Assembly (NCBI GenBank): GCA_963575745.1
Contig: CAUYUJ010020259.1
Coordinates: 694,749 to 758,748 of the forward strand
From: Prorocentrum cordatum
Taxonomy: Eukaryota > Sar > Dinophyceae > Prorocentrales > Prorocentraceae
Reading direction: 5' to 3'
DNA length: 64,000 bases
In this document: positions 53,441-64,000 of the stretch, in pieces
Layout: every line of letters begins with the position of its first letter
Numbering within the stretch: position 1 is the first letter of the stretch
Made by a program: the position numbers and the translations under genes
The notes under the pieces: model-generated
The model's database searches: none
What the model saw: the letters and a program-made list of their open reading frames with translations, nothing else
What the model was told of the DNA's origin: nothing

Positions 53441-54055
53441 CTTGTCCCCCTTATCATTGCCCCTCAGGCCCAGGGAGCAAGCAGCCTTGCAAAAAGGCAG
53501 GGGGTTTCTCCTAGCCCCTTGGTCCTCGAAGATGCTGGAGGTGTGGGACAGCGTGAGCATCTCGCCGCGACCTTCGGCAGAGACCAGCGGACAGCCCTCG
53601 GAATTCTGAGGAAGTAAATCGAGGATGACTCCGCCAGCGGAAAACTGGCGGAAAGCGGCGGATGTGAAGGCTGACCTGCGCAGCGGAGAGTGTCGTGGTT
53701 TCTTCTTTCAAGATCGACGTTTTTTGTTTGTTTTGGGAGCAGTTTTCTTTCCGTTTTGGGATTGTCGTCTCGCCGTGTTCGGTTCGTTTTGCGATCCGTA
53801 ATTTAACGGGTTTTCTTGCTGTGTTGTGCCCGTTTCGGTCACGGCGTGGCAGCAGAGTTCCAGGCCCGTGCATTTTTTGTTTCTGTTTCGGCGCTCCATG
53901 TTGTTTTTTGTTTTGGGCTGCCGTTTTTTTTGTGTTGGCCCGGCAGGTGTCGTTTTGTTTATGTTTCGGGTTGCCTTTTGTTTCTGTTGTGGTCGACCGC
54001 AACACTAAAAGTTGGATGCGGACAAAAAATCCCAAAGCGTTTTTAAGAACCAATA
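53441..54055. other. Spacer, T-rich on the plus strand
   Basis: 53695-54000 is rich in TTTTGTTT/TTTCGGTT words, with frequent GTTTTGGG and GTTTCGG, giving Phe/Cys-rich frames. No gene supported. Confidence 0.45.
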
Positions 54056-54370
54056 GTTGGCCCGTCGTGGAGGCCATGTAGGGCATCTTCCCCGACTTGA
54101 ATACAATATTTGCCGACTTGGGGGCATTCTAGGCCATCCTGGGGCCGTCTTGCGTTGTCTTGGGGCCAAGGTGGTGGGGCCATTCTGGATGCCTTTTGTG
54201 CCGCTGTGGGAGTTTGGAAGCCTGGAAGGGCGCCAATGATAAAAGCGTTCCGACACATGTGGGTAATATGTGAACTTGTGAGTCCGTCTTGAGTAAGGCC
54301 ATCTGTCCTGACTTGAAAGCAATATTGGATTTCTTTGAAGCCATCTTGGGCCATTTGGGCCTTCGTACGC
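54056..54370. repeat. Family N block
   Basis: GGCCATCCTGGGGCCGTCTTG, GTCTTGGGGCCAAGG and GAAGCCATCTTGGGCCATTTGGG at irregular spacing. TCTTCCCCGACTTGAATACAATATT near 54085 pairs with CCTGACTTGAAAGCAATATT near 54307, a diverged direct repeat 222 bp apart. Confidence 0.65.
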
Positions 54371-54565
54371 CCTGTCAGCGATTTAGACCGCCATAGAGGT
54401 CACGGACGGCCACTCCCCAAACCAGGGTTGTGGGCACCATTCTCTGTTTGGAAGGCCCCCAGCAAAAGGACCTTATCCAACACATGGATGCATGTTGGGT
54501 CAGATGCGCCCGGGGTTCCTATTGCTTCTCACGAAGCAGACAACGTACGACATCACAGCAAGGGT

Positions 54566-54799
54566 TCGACGCACACACACACATATTCACATGTTCACAC
54601 TCACACATTCACACATTCACACACACACACACTTACGCACGCACGCGCGCACTCACGCACGCACACGCATACACGCACACACACACACACCGCACACCCA
54701 CACACATGCACACACATTCACACATACACACCCACGCACGCATGCACGCGCACGCACGCACGCGCACGCACGCACGCAGGCACGCACGCACACACAGAG

Positions 54800-54830
<31 letters not shown>

Positions 54831-55270
54831 CACAAACACAAACACAAACACAAACACAAACACAAACAGACACAGACACAGACACAGGCACAGACACAGA
54901 CACAGACACACACACACACACAGTGACACACACACACTGACACACACACACACACTGACACACAAAAACTGACACAAACGCACACACACAGTTACACACT
55001 TACAAACTTACACACTTACATATTTGCACACTTCCACACTTGCACATGTACACACCTACACACACGTGTACACACCTACACACTTACACACTTACACACT
55101 TACACATTTACACATTTACACGCTTACACACGTACACACTTACACACACGTGCACACGTACACACATATACACTCACACACATTCACATACGCACACACA
55201 CACAGACACAAAAACAAACACACACAGACACACACACACACAAAACAAACACACACACACACACACACTG
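54566..55270. repeat. (CA)n-rich tract, about 700 bp, 3' flank of the LINE
   Basis: CACACA with CACGCA, ACACAA, CAGACA and CTTACA variants and a (TA)n patch at about 54808-54830. It abuts the 3' end of the minus-strand retrotransposon; on that strand it reads (TG)n. Confidence 0.95.
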
Positions 55271-55361
55271 TTCTGACGAGCAGGGTCGGGCGACAAGCGC
55301 TGCCGCAGCGCACGTCATACAGCAGGAGCAGGGCTTGCCCCCGCGCCGGCAGCCGCTTCCT

Positions 55362-57311
55362 CTACCCTGGGCGCGCACTCCCGAGCCCCTCCGCCGGCGT
55401 CGCTGCGCTGGCGCCGCACCGGAGACAGGTGGCGTGGCCTAGCCCCTGCGCGAGGGAGCGCGGCAGCCACGACCGCCCTGCGAAGGAGGCGGCGAGCCTG
55501 GCTGCAGGGCGTCCGTGGTCGTCTCCGCCGCAGCGCCGCGGCGGCGGCGACGGCGCCGCTGGCAGGGGCGCGCGCCCAGCAGGGGCGGCGGCGCCCCGCG
55601 GCGCGGAGCCCGCGCGAGCCCGAGCCCCGCGGCGCACGCTGCGCCAGTCGCGCGGCCGGCGGCGGGCGGCGGGCGGCGCCGCTGCCATGGCAGCCAGTTG
55701 CGTGGCTGCGAGCACGCGTTGCGCTGCCTCCAGCTGCTCGAGCCCCCGTCGGCGCGCTGCCACCGCTGCCTGAGGCGGGGCCCGCTGCGCGGCGGCCGCG
55801 CCAGCGTTGCCGTCGGCCGCCGCGTTGCCAAGGCGGTCCCGCTCGTCCATTCCGCGCTCGCGGGCCTCCGCTGCCGTCAGGTGCGCGGGGACCCAGCGGG
55901 CCCTCAGCCTTCCGCTGCGGATGGCCTCCTCCACCTGCTGCCAGAGGTCGGCGTGCTCCCACTCCCGCCCGACCGCGCCGGCCGCGACCTGCGCGTAAGA
56001 CCGAACGACGTACTTGCTGTCAGAGGCAAGGTCGATGGGATCGCCGACAGCGCGCGCGTCCGCGACCACAGCCGCCACCTCGGCGCGCTGGGCAGTCTGC
56101 ACCCCGTCGACTGGGCCGCCGAGGTTGGGCTTGCCGGAGCGTGCGCAGCGTAGACCCCACGCCGCGCGCGCCAGCAGGGGGTCCGTCGGATGGATGCAAG
56201 CGCCGTCGCTCCAGACAGTGCGGCGGGGCGTGGTGGGCTGCAGTTCGGCCTGCGGCGGGAACCTCGGTTCCTCGTTGCTGGCGGCGTCGGCGAGGGCAGC
56301 AAGGCGTGGCGGCGTGGCCAATGCCCCCGTGGTGGCGACCCCAACCGGCAGCTCCTGGCGAAAGGCTGTTACCTCGGGGGGCAGCGCGCCCGAGGAGGTG
56401 AAGGCGGCGGCCAACGCCGCGCGCTGCTTGCCCTCCAACGCTGGACACGCCCAGAAGCGGTGCTCGCGGTCCTCCGGGGCCAGGCCGCAGTGCGGGCAAG
56501 TCGCCGATCGACCGTTCCACCTCGTCGCGACGGATTCCGTGACCACGCTGCCACATAGGACGCTTCGCAGCGCTCCGGCGGCGTCGGCGCTCCGCAGACA
56601 CGAGCAAACGTCGCGTCGCCCAGCGGTCCACGCCGTCGGCCAGGTGGGCGTAGCACGGCCGGCGGACCGCGACCTTGCGGCATTCGGCACGGGCCCGCGC
56701 CGCGAGGACGACGCGCTCGGTTGCTCTCCACGGCCGGTCAGCGGGGCGCCAGCCGCCAGGCGCCGTCGGAACGCCGCCCCAGCACTCCACGTCGCCTCCC
56801 AGCCCCAGCTCGCGCGTGCTGCGCAGCGCGGCGGCAACGGTTGGGGCCCGATGGCGCGCCCGGCCCCCGCGTGGACAGCCGCGGCCGCGCTGCGCCGCCA
56901 CAGGGCGAGGTCGAGCTGGCCAGATCGAAGCGCTCGCGCGAGGGTCACCACCGCTTTGGGGTCCAGGCGCCAGGTGGGGCTGAGCACGCCGAGCGCGATC
57001 TCCGCGGCCGCCCGGGAGCCGTGGCGGGCGGCGCCCTTGGCCGCGCGGCGGAGCTGCTCCAAATCGCGGGCAGCAGGGCGCCCGCAGGACGACCCGTAGG
57101 TGCCCGCGGCCCTGCCGGCGGCAGCGCCCATCAGGCAGCGCCAGCGGAAGGGCACCGGCAAGCGACGGAGCTGAGCGAAGCAGCCGCACGCCAGCTGCAC
57201 CCTCGCCGCAGTCACGGGGTGCTTCCGCTGCTTGCCGGCCACCGCGACCACCCCGAGGTCGCGGGTTTCGGTCCCAGCGGAAATCGATGTGGCATCTCTC
57301 GCTGGAGCCAC
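55362..57311 (-). pseudogene. LINE ORF2 fragment 3: thumb, zinc knuckle and RNase H
   Basis: Up to 649 residues after a one-base frame change. R-D-L-G-V-V and the L-P-V-P-F-R region belong to the reverse-transcriptase thumb. C272-P-H-C-x8-H284-x4-C289 is the zinc knuckle found after LINE reverse transcriptases. The RNase H domain has all four catalytic acids: W-S-D369-G, R-A-E411-V, A-S-D431-S-K-Y-V and A-A-D500-G. The Ala/Arg-rich tail runs to the stop at 55362. Confidence 0.9.
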
Positions 57312-57666
57312 CGCCGCAGCGACGCCTTGTTGGCGAGCTGCTTGCTCTTGACCTCATGCAGCCGCCAATCCATGTCGCCCTTGTAGGCCCGGGTGATCCG
57401 CAGGGCCTCTGCGACAGTCTCGGCGGGCTCGTCGGGTTCGCCACGCGCCCACAGCGCGTGGTCGTCAACGTACACGCGGCGCCTCAGACCATCGTGCACA
57501 CGCCTGGTACGCAGATACCACGGCCTGACCAAAACGCTCAGCACGAAAACGGCCAGCGCGCAACCAGGAAGGATGCCGCTGGTAGGCGTCCACGGCAAGC
57601 CAAGAGCACCATCGACGCGCAACCGACGAGGCGCCGCGCAGGTGGCAAGCAGAGGCCCGCGCAGCC
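57262..57666 (-). pseudogene. LINE ORF2 fragment 2: reverse transcriptase palm with YVDD
   Basis: Resumes directly after the insertion with D-W-L-R-G-P-L and continues through T-S-G-I-L-P-G-C (motif B region) to R-V-Y-V-D-D-H-A, the catalytic motif C, at 57461-57472. It then runs to the thumb (V-K-S-K-Q-L-A-N-K). The frame is lost within about 57262-57310, where homology passes to the next frame. Confidence 0.9.
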
Positions 57667-58861
57667 AATCAGTCAGAACAGGACAAAACACATAAACACA
57701 AAGGGTTTTATTGGTTTTACGCCAGAAGGGGGCGTCGTTGAAAGGGTGCCTGGCACGGATGCGAGGATCGGGGTGGCGTCGGTGTTTGGAGCTGGCGGTT
57801 TGCGTGGCAAGCGCGTTTAGCTGGTCGCATTTGTTCGGAACGCGTGACGGGTGGAAAGGCCGCTCACCAGCAACTGGCAGTCCTCTGTCCGCGGGCCAGA
57901 ACAAATCGTCGCGCGCTCGCAACGGGGCGTGGGAAAAGGGGGTTGGGAAGAGAGCGCGAGTCTCATTCCCAAGACGTCCCTTCGATATGCAGCAACCAAT
58001 TCTTGTTCTATTCATCTGCCGCACGGCCAACCGAACAAACGAACAACTGTCTCGGCGCGCAGCGTTAGCTTCGCTTGCGCGCATCCTGGCTTCCTTCCGT
58101 TGCTGCCTTCGCTTCTTTCTCGCCCTCCTTTTCCTTTTCCTCTTCCCCTGCTTTGCCTTGTCCCGCCCCCCTTCCTTTCCAGCTCGGAGTTGTCACCGCG
58201 CGCGAAAAGGCACCACCAAAAAAGCGTTGCTGTAATTCCTTTGTGTGCCACGAAGTCTCGCGTAATTTCTTTGTGTATGGTCTGGGTACATTGCCAACGC
58301 GGGGGGGACACAAAGGAATTTCCTTTGTGTACGATCGTTTTCGCCGCCCCCACAAGAGCACGCGCGATTCCTTTGTGTAGAGCTTGCTTTCCCGCCTCGA
58401 GGAGCGCACGGGGCCTGCCGCTACAATCGCAAGGACGCGGCGCCTGGCAGTGCGATGCAGCTGCGCCAGATACCACGCCCAAAACGATCCTACGTGGATT
58501 TCGGCTCATCTGCCGAATGCGCGTTGGCAGCTGGCCAGCCACATCGCCGGCCCTGCATGCCCGCGCGCACTACTGCGTTCTGCTGCCGCGACGCGTGCTG
58601 TTGTCAACGGATGAACAAACTGACGTTGCACGGTGGTTTGGCTGTACCAAACCACCATGGAATGTTTGTTGGTAGCGGATCTTGGGATGTTGTCGCTGCC
58701 GACAATCTTGCCACGCCATAGATGTCAACTGCATCCTAGAGCACGGCCGTGTTCGGGTCGGTGGGGATCCAGTGGCATGTGTGCATATGCGTTGCACCGT
58801 TGGTGGTGCCAAAACCCTTTGTGTGAAATTCCTTTGTGTTTTTTTCCTGGCTCCTAATCAG
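57667..58861 (-). mobile_element. About 1.19-kb element inserted in the LINE reverse transcriptase
   Basis: AATCAG (plus strand) stands at both edges (57667-57672 and 58856-58861) as a 6-bp target duplication. Deleting the insert with one copy restores an uninterrupted reverse-transcriptase frame. The ends are inverted: CAGGACAAAACACATAAACACAAAGGGTTTT against CAGGAAAAAAACACAAAGG...CACAAAGGGTTTT. ATTCCTTTGTGT and its inverse recur inside at about 58226, 58310-58335 (a palindrome), 58370 and 58828, so smaller elements are probably nested. No transposase frame was recognised. Confidence 0.85.
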
Positions 58862-60345
58862 GGACGCCTGCGCGAGTCAGCATTCGCTCCAGGAGCTGCA
58901 GGCTGACGTGGTCGAAAGCCTTCCTCCAGTCCAGGGCGCTGCCACAGATGGCCTCGCCCGCGGCCTCCGCGGTCTCGAGCTCCAGCACGAGGTCCCGCGC
59001 GAGCTCCTCGGCCCCGGCGTTGCCGTCGCCGTCGCCCCACGGCGAGCGCCATCGCGCAAACAACTGCGCCCGCCCTGCAGCCCATGCGCGGTGCAGCATG
59101 GGGAGAAGCCAGATTGGACGGCGGTCCATGGGCCCGCCGTCGCCAGCCTTAGGCAGCAGCAGGCCCTCCGGCTGGCAGAGTTCGTCGGGCCATCGGCCTA
59201 GGCGCTCCACTGCCTCGAGGAGCTCCGCGACCCACTCCAGGAGCTCGGAAGGGAGCAGACGGAGCTTTGCCATTGTCCAACCCTCGAGGCCGGGCGCCTT
59301 GCGCTTCGCCATCGCCGTTGTGGGCGAGCGGACCAGCGCGGCCGTCCACGGAACTTTTTCTGGGAAGGGCGGCAACGAATCGAGCTCCATCAGCCAGTGC
59401 TCGAGGTCGGGCGGCGCCGGGGCGCGCCGCTGCCACAAGGAATCCCCGCGGTGCTCGAAGCACCCGAGCTGGGCAGCCGCGCCGCCGCGGAGGGAGCGGC
59501 ACCACAGGCGACCCCCGTGCCGCGCACCAGCTGCACCTTCCTCGTCACCATGCGGGGCGGGCACGAGGGCGGCAGACAGGGCGCTGTCTGCCCGGATCCA
59601 GCGGTGCAATCGCCCGCCTCCGCTTGCCAGCGCCTGCCGGGCCCACTCCTGCCAAGAGTCGAGGCGGCGTGCACGTGCAGCCTGCTGCGCCTCCTGATGC
59701 TCCGCCTCAGCCCGTGCGATGCTGCTGGCCAGAAGGCCCGGCGCGGTAGTAAGGCCCCGCAGGTCTGCCATCCACGCGCTCCCAGCGGGCTCGTCCCTGC
59801 GCAGTGCTGAGGCCACCGCCCGCGCGGGCTGGCAGCCAAGGCCCCGCCGCCGCGCGGCGTGCTGCATGGAGCGGAGGCGCCGCATCCGGAGCAACAAAGA
59901 ATCCGCGGCCTTGTCACGCGCCTCGCCGCACGCGCCAGTGGTGCGGGGCTGGCAGTCCTGCCACCTCGCGTAGGCATGCCGCCGCTCGGGCGGCAGAAGG
60001 TAACTCATTCGACGGCCAAGCCATTGGCGCATGGCGGCCTCGAGCGTGGCCCCACGCCGCCGCCATGTTGCCGTCGCGGAGGGCGGCCTGGAGGGGCCGC
60101 CCATGCACTCGGACCACCTCGTCGGTGACAGCCTGTCGGGCGTCGGGCCACCCGTCCGAAGGGGGCCCATCAAGGGGGCAGAGGCCGCCTCCGCACGGCA
60201 GCCACCTCGGGCGCCTCGATCGACAACTCCACCTCCAAAAGCTGCGTGCGTCGCCAATCCGAGATCCCAGCGTAAGCCGGCGGAGACCACGTGTTCGGCA
60301 GCGGCCCTGTTGGCGAGTACGCAGTCTATCCTGGACGGACACACA
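58854..60345 (-). pseudogene. LINE ORF2 fragment 1: endonuclease end and reverse transcriptase fingers/motif A
   Basis: Read from about 60345 down to a stop at 58854. It begins with the S-R-I-D-C-V-L-A motif that closes LINE endonucleases, immediately after (TG)n. A long Arg/Ala-rich linker follows. The reverse transcriptase starts around K-A-P-G-L-E-G-W and runs through L-L-P-K-A-G-D and R-R-P-I-W-L-L-P-M-L to motif A, A-L-D-W-R-K-A-F-D, with the first catalytic Asp. It stops 18 codons after that Asp where the insertion begins. Confidence 0.85.
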
Positions 60346-60353
60346 CACACACA

Positions 60354-60385
<32 letters not shown>

Positions 60386-60485
60386 ATCACACACAATCAC
60401 ACACAACACACAACACACAACACAACCCACACAACACACACACAATCACACACCACACACAACACACACAGTCACACACAACAGC
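60337..60485. repeat. (CA)n tract, 5' flank of the LINE
   Basis: CACACACGCACG followed by CACAATCACACA and CACAACACAC repeats on the plus strand, that is (TG)n on the LINE strand, the same as at its 3' end. Confidence 0.95.
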
Positions 60486-61221
60486 CGCTGCACGTGCGCT
60501 GGCGGATGCTTCACCTTTCAACCTTACATGCGTTGTCAGTGTTTGTTTGCATGTGCATGTGCGCCTGTTGGACATGGCGTCGTTATTGCACAATGTGTGC
60601 TTGCCTGCAGAATGTGTACTTGCAGGCTTGCTTGCACCACGCAAGGAATCAGTTCACATGTAACGGGGGTGTGCACGTGCGTCCGTACACACGCACCCAC
60701 ATGCATAAGCGCAGTCGTTCGAGTAATTTGGTTAAGCCAAGATTATTTCACATCTCCCTCTCTTGTTCGAGTTATATTTGTCCGCCCGCCGGCACGGCCA
60801 GACTGCGATTATGCACAATTCAGCGTTATCGCAGCATGTGGCGCTGAGTAAACACCTGATAAAGCAATGGCGCTGTCGCTGACTTTCAGCGCCGTTCGAA
60901 GCGACATCAGCAGTTGGTGTCGCAGACTTGTTGGTTGCGCAAGACTCCGTAATGTGCATACCTATCGTGCCGTGTGTAGCCTGCTAGGCAGGGGTGCAGC
61001 GCGACGTATTCCGTCGCTCGAGTTGCGACTCATGCAGTAGATGTGCAGTGCCACTCGCCCTGCCCTCCCCTCTCATGTTCTGCCCCGCTTCCCTCTCTTC
61101 CCCCCTCTCGCTCATCCCCCCTGTCCCACCCTCAGAATTCCCCCCCCCCCCCCACCCCCCTCCCTGGCTTGTCCTGGAGCGGGTTCTGACCAGGATACGA
61201 CCACGACGAGGATGAGAAAGG
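60486..61221. other. Spacer, lower GC at first
   Basis: 60500-61010 has balanced composition but no gene found on either strand. A C run is at 61140-61160. No repeat family recognised. Confidence 0.4.
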
Positions 61222-61330
61222 GAGGACAAGGAGGAAGACAAGGATTTCGAGGAGGAGAAGGGCAAGGAGGAGGACAAGGATGAGCAGTATGAGGAGGAGG
61301 AGGAGGAGGAGGAGGAGGAGGAGGAGCATC
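61222..61330. repeat. (GGA)n purine tract
   Basis: AGGAGGACAAGGA and GAGGAGGAGG repeats on the plus strand. Confidence 0.9.
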
Positions 61331-61544
61331 GACAGGAGAAGCAGGGGGAGGATGGCGAGGACGAGGGGGGGAGGCGCGGCGTTCGGGCCGCGGCCAGTTG
61401 CGTCGAGACGAGCTGGCCGCTGGTTGGGGCCAGCGCTTGCGGATGGGCATCGTGCCCAGTGCTTTACGTACAGTCGGGCCGAGGTACGGTAGGGCGTCCT
61501 CGAAAGGGCGTCCTCGACGTCCTTATGGTTTGGGGTACTTTGGC

Positions 61545-61775
61545 CCGCGGAGGGTCTCATGTTCTTGTCCGATGTTCTTGTGGCCTTGTTCCGCCCGTAT
61601 GAGATCGAGGTCGGTTCGGGGAGGGGGGAGGGGGCCCTAAGGCTCTTCGTGTTTGTTGGACGTGATGGTGCATCCTGGGGAGGATGCCCCTGGATGTTCT
61701 GTGTGTTTTTCGGCCTGCGGAGAGTCTCACATTCTTGAGGGCTGTTTTTCTGTCTTGGGTCCGATTGTACGTATC
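61545..61775 (+). repeat. Family K dispersed repeat, copy 2 with a partial tandem unit
   Basis: 61592-61775 follows 7115-7285 (GAGATCGAGGTCGGTTCGGGGA to GGTCCGATTG). Just before it, 61550-61600 repeats GGAGGGTCTCATGTTCTTGTCCGATGTTCTTGT, part of the unit's second half. Confidence 0.85.
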
Positions 61776-63911
61776 TCGGGCGTGCAAATTTTCGGCTTTC
61801 GACACGGCACGGCCGATGGAAATCGGTTTCCATCGGTTGCGCCACGTCGATCTTCTCGCGAACCCCCTCGTGCGCCAACAAACAGTGACGGGAGGATGTT
61901 GGCAATGCCGGGGCTCCCTGGAGCTCGTTGCCAGGTCCCGGGGCCATTTGAAAACAGTCTCGGGATGGTAACAGTGGCCCCGTGGAAGGGTCGAGATTCC
62001 TGGTCTGCGACCACTTGCGAACTCCACCCCTTGCCAGTCCAATGTGCTTCTAGGGTGCCAGACTCCCCCGCTGGCATTCACGTGGCTGCAGACGTCCTGC
62101 AGATTCAGAACCGCAGCGGATTGTTCAGAAATTTGACTCGCACGGGTCGGGTTTACATGTGGTTTCCTGCCCGGAGGCCCACGTCACGGAACACATGCGA
62201 TGTTGGGAGGGAGGGGGGGGAGGGTCTCGAGGGCCCCACGACGCGGTGTACACAACGCGTTCGGGGTGCGGCTCCTGGACGGCCCAGCTGGTTCTCGGCC
62301 CTCGCATCCAGCTGCCTGCGGTAAACCCCGCCACCGCGCCTGTGCAACAGCGCAGCAGGAAGGAAACTGAGTGTAGGAGCGGCGTAATTCCGACGACTGT
62401 TCTGACTTGGGACGGGTCGTGAGCTCGATCTCGTCTTCGTCACTTTTTAGGGGGGGAAGTCGCTGTCGCGCCTTGCCGCAGTTCAGCGAGCGGTCTGAAC
62501 TTCAACTGAGGCGTATCGTGAGTTCGACCTCGTCTTCGTCCGTGTGGTAGGGAAGATGAGGAAGAACAGGAGGAAGATAGGTAGAACATGAAGACACGGA
62601 GAATGCCTCTTGGGGATTCTCCTGCGGCCTCCTTGGAGCCTCCTCCTCCCGGCCGCTTCTTGGCGGCCTCTCGGGGGCCTTTTGGGGTCGCTTGGGGCCT
62701 CCTGGGGGCCTCCTGGGCTTCTTGGGCCGTTTCAGGGGGCTCTCGGCTGAAAACGTCGTTTCCCGAATGCCTCTGATGTCATCTTTCGGGAAGTGCGGGG
62801 TCCCCTGAAGGCTGAAGGCCCCACCCACTCCCTTGGGCTGATAACTTGTGTTCTGATTGTCGGGGAGCTGTCTCGATCTGTTGAAGACGTTGGATGTCTG
62901 GGTCCCCTCCCCATCACGATCGGAATCTGAGGACCTCACCGGCGGTGCGGCCGTGGTGACAAGAGGCGGATCCTGGAGGCCCAGCGAGAGTGGAAGGCGC
63001 CCACGAAATTTGGCCTCGGTTCCCATTGCCTTCTCCGCTTCCTCCGTCTCCCCATCACCCCCAGACCCCCCTCGGGTTGTGAACAAGTCGTTGCTGTTTT
63101 CTGCCTCTGCGAGCCCTCTCCAGGCCCTGGGACCGTCAAACACGACTGAGGATGAAAAGCTTGTCTGGGGAAGGGGTCGAGACCGTCTCTGGGTGTTCAG
63201 GTCACGAAGAGATCACCACGTCGGGGGTCTGTGCCCTGCTATCTTCCTCCGTCTCTTCCAGCCTGCCCGTCCCCCTGCCTGGTCAAGCGTCCCGCTGTCG
63301 TCTGCTCGCTGTCGTCTGCCTGCTCCCTTCTTTTCTCGCCTCACTCTGTCCCCGAGCAGCACGAACTGCCGGGAGCTGGCGATGAATAGCCCCGGAGCCA
63401 GCTCCAGCATTGGGTGGTTTCCGCTCGAGACTATGTTCCAGCTACACCTTACCCACCGCCAAGATTGGAAGGATTTAGGAGAGGCTCTGGTTTCTTGGGC
63501 CGTTCCTCACATGGACAACTTGTTCGCTGACCCTGACATCCCCTTGCCGTGAACACACAATGAAATGACGGAAGTTGTTGTGGGCTGCTATGCTCGGCCT
63601 TTGGGGGCCCGTATATGGGGCCCGGAGGCCGTCGAGTAACGAGTCAGGATGCGAAGTTGGCCCCGGGGAAGGGTCGGGACTTCCGGGTACCCCTCATCGA
63701 AGAAGGTGTGCCGTATGATCTTTGGGGACATCCGACGTCGCAGAATGCCACATCGTGGGGCGTCACGACCGGAGGCCTCGACTCCATCTTTCGGGACTGG
63801 GGGGTGGCCTAAATGGGGATGAAGAAAAAGGCCCCTGTAGGGCCCTTCGCTTCATCCCCCATGTGGGTCACCCCCATTACTACCCGCCCGATTTCGTCGG
63901 CACTTCTCGTC
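61776..63911. other. Spacer with family N words; one weak plus-strand frame near 63381-63552
   Basis: 62590-62750 holds CCTCTTGG/GGCCTTTTGGGG words. The last 56 codons of a plus frame ending at 63552 have balanced composition (M-F-Q-L-H-L-T-H-R-Q-D-W and onward) but no domain or splice support, so no gene is called. 63810-63860 has inverted GGGGATGAAG/CTTCATCCCC words forming a hairpin. Confidence 0.45.
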
Positions 63912-64000
63912 GGAGGGAGGAGAAGCGCCACCAACGCCACCAGGGGGGCCACCTCCAGCGAGGAGGCCCACGATGCCTCCCCGAGCGGGAGGCTGGAGGC
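63912..64000 (+). mobile_element. Family F inverted-repeat element, copy 3, cut by the window end
   Basis: GGGAGGAGAAGCGCCACCAACGCCACC at the left end, then CACCTCCAGCGAGGAGGCCCA, as in copies 1 and 2. The right arm lies beyond the window. Confidence 0.85.

Larger units (their letters stand above)
55271..60336 (-). mobile_element. LINE-type non-LTR retrotransposon, 5' truncated and interrupted
   Basis: Minus-strand order: the last part of an apurinic-type endonuclease (P-S-R-I-D-C-V-L-A at the truncation point), a linker, reverse transcriptase, zinc knuckle and RNase H, then a 3' end against (TG)n. Domain order with an RNase H fits the I/R1-related LINE groups. The endonuclease N-terminus and any ORF1 are missing. 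The reverse transcriptase is split by a 1.2-kb insertion and followed by a frameshift near 57260-57310, so the copy is dead. Codon positions are strongly GC-rich like the surrounding DNA. Confidence 0.9.

Noticed and set aside
54335-55773. His-Thr repeat proteins
   Set aside because: Translation of the (CA)n tract flanking the LINE.
55515-57386. Plus-strand frames of 200-360 codons opposite the LINE
   Set aside because: Shadows of the minus-strand reverse transcriptase/RNase H coding region, where catalytic motifs are on the minus strand.
57667-58861. Insertion in the LINE as a spliced intron rather than a transposon
   Set aside because: No AG stands at the expected 3' junction on the LINE strand; a 6-bp target duplication explains the edges better.
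63381-63552. 56-codon end of a plus-strand frame with protein-like composition
   Set aside because: Short, no recognisable motif and no acceptor with a clear pyrimidine tract just upstream.

Overview
The window reads as nuclear DNA of a photosynthetic, peridinin-type dinoflagellate. Four observations point there. (1) A two-exon gene at 28042-29306 encodes a PsaI-like photosystem I subunit. It carries the bipartite presequence typical of peridinin plastids: a signal peptide followed by a transit peptide opening with Phe-Val-Pro. Its intron is GC-AG, bounded by a short direct repeat, and holds an inverted-repeat element. (2) A 22-nt near-match (20/22) to the dinoflagellate spliced leader lies 61 nt upstream of an intronless cation-efflux gene, the mark of a retroposed trans-spliced mRNA. 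(3) Genes are very sparse in GC-rich DNA full of triplet and dinucleotide microsatellites. (4) Short dispersed inverted-repeat elements are abundant. The genus cannot be told from this sequence.

Layout. 1-956 is a membrane transporter of the drug/metabolite or nucleotide-sugar transporter type, probably 5'-incomplete. 957-28041 has no gene I can support; it holds short elements (families A, B, C, F, G, H, I, J, K, M), tandem repeats of about 170 bp (2965-3500) and 275 bp (3870-4720), palindromes and microsatellites. 28042-29306 is the psaI-like gene. 29973-32217 carries two copies of a 33-bp inverted-repeat element (family D), one with another element nested in it. 32382-33550 is the spliced-leader relic and the CDF metal transporter. 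33551-43480 is repeats again, with long R/Y triplet tracts. 43504-43980 is a probable small acidic protein behind a good splice acceptor. 45020-45590 is a 79-bp tandem array and 50140-52530 a 170-bp satellite with a three-unit higher-order structure. 54566-60485 is a LINE-type retrotransposon on the minus strand (endonuclease remnant, reverse transcriptase, zinc knuckle, RNase H), flanked on both sides by (CA)n and split by a 1.2-kb insertion with a 6-bp target duplication.

The host genes do not form a pathway or operon; each is an independent eukaryotic gene on the plus strand. The most notable overall pattern is that at least eight unrelated short repeat families have every copy in this window in the same orientation, and the one copy inside a predicted intron is in the sense direction of its gene. 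That fits introner-like elements in a unidirectionally transcribed region. Almost all other long open frames are by-products of GC-rich or triplet-repeat DNA and are not annotated as genes.
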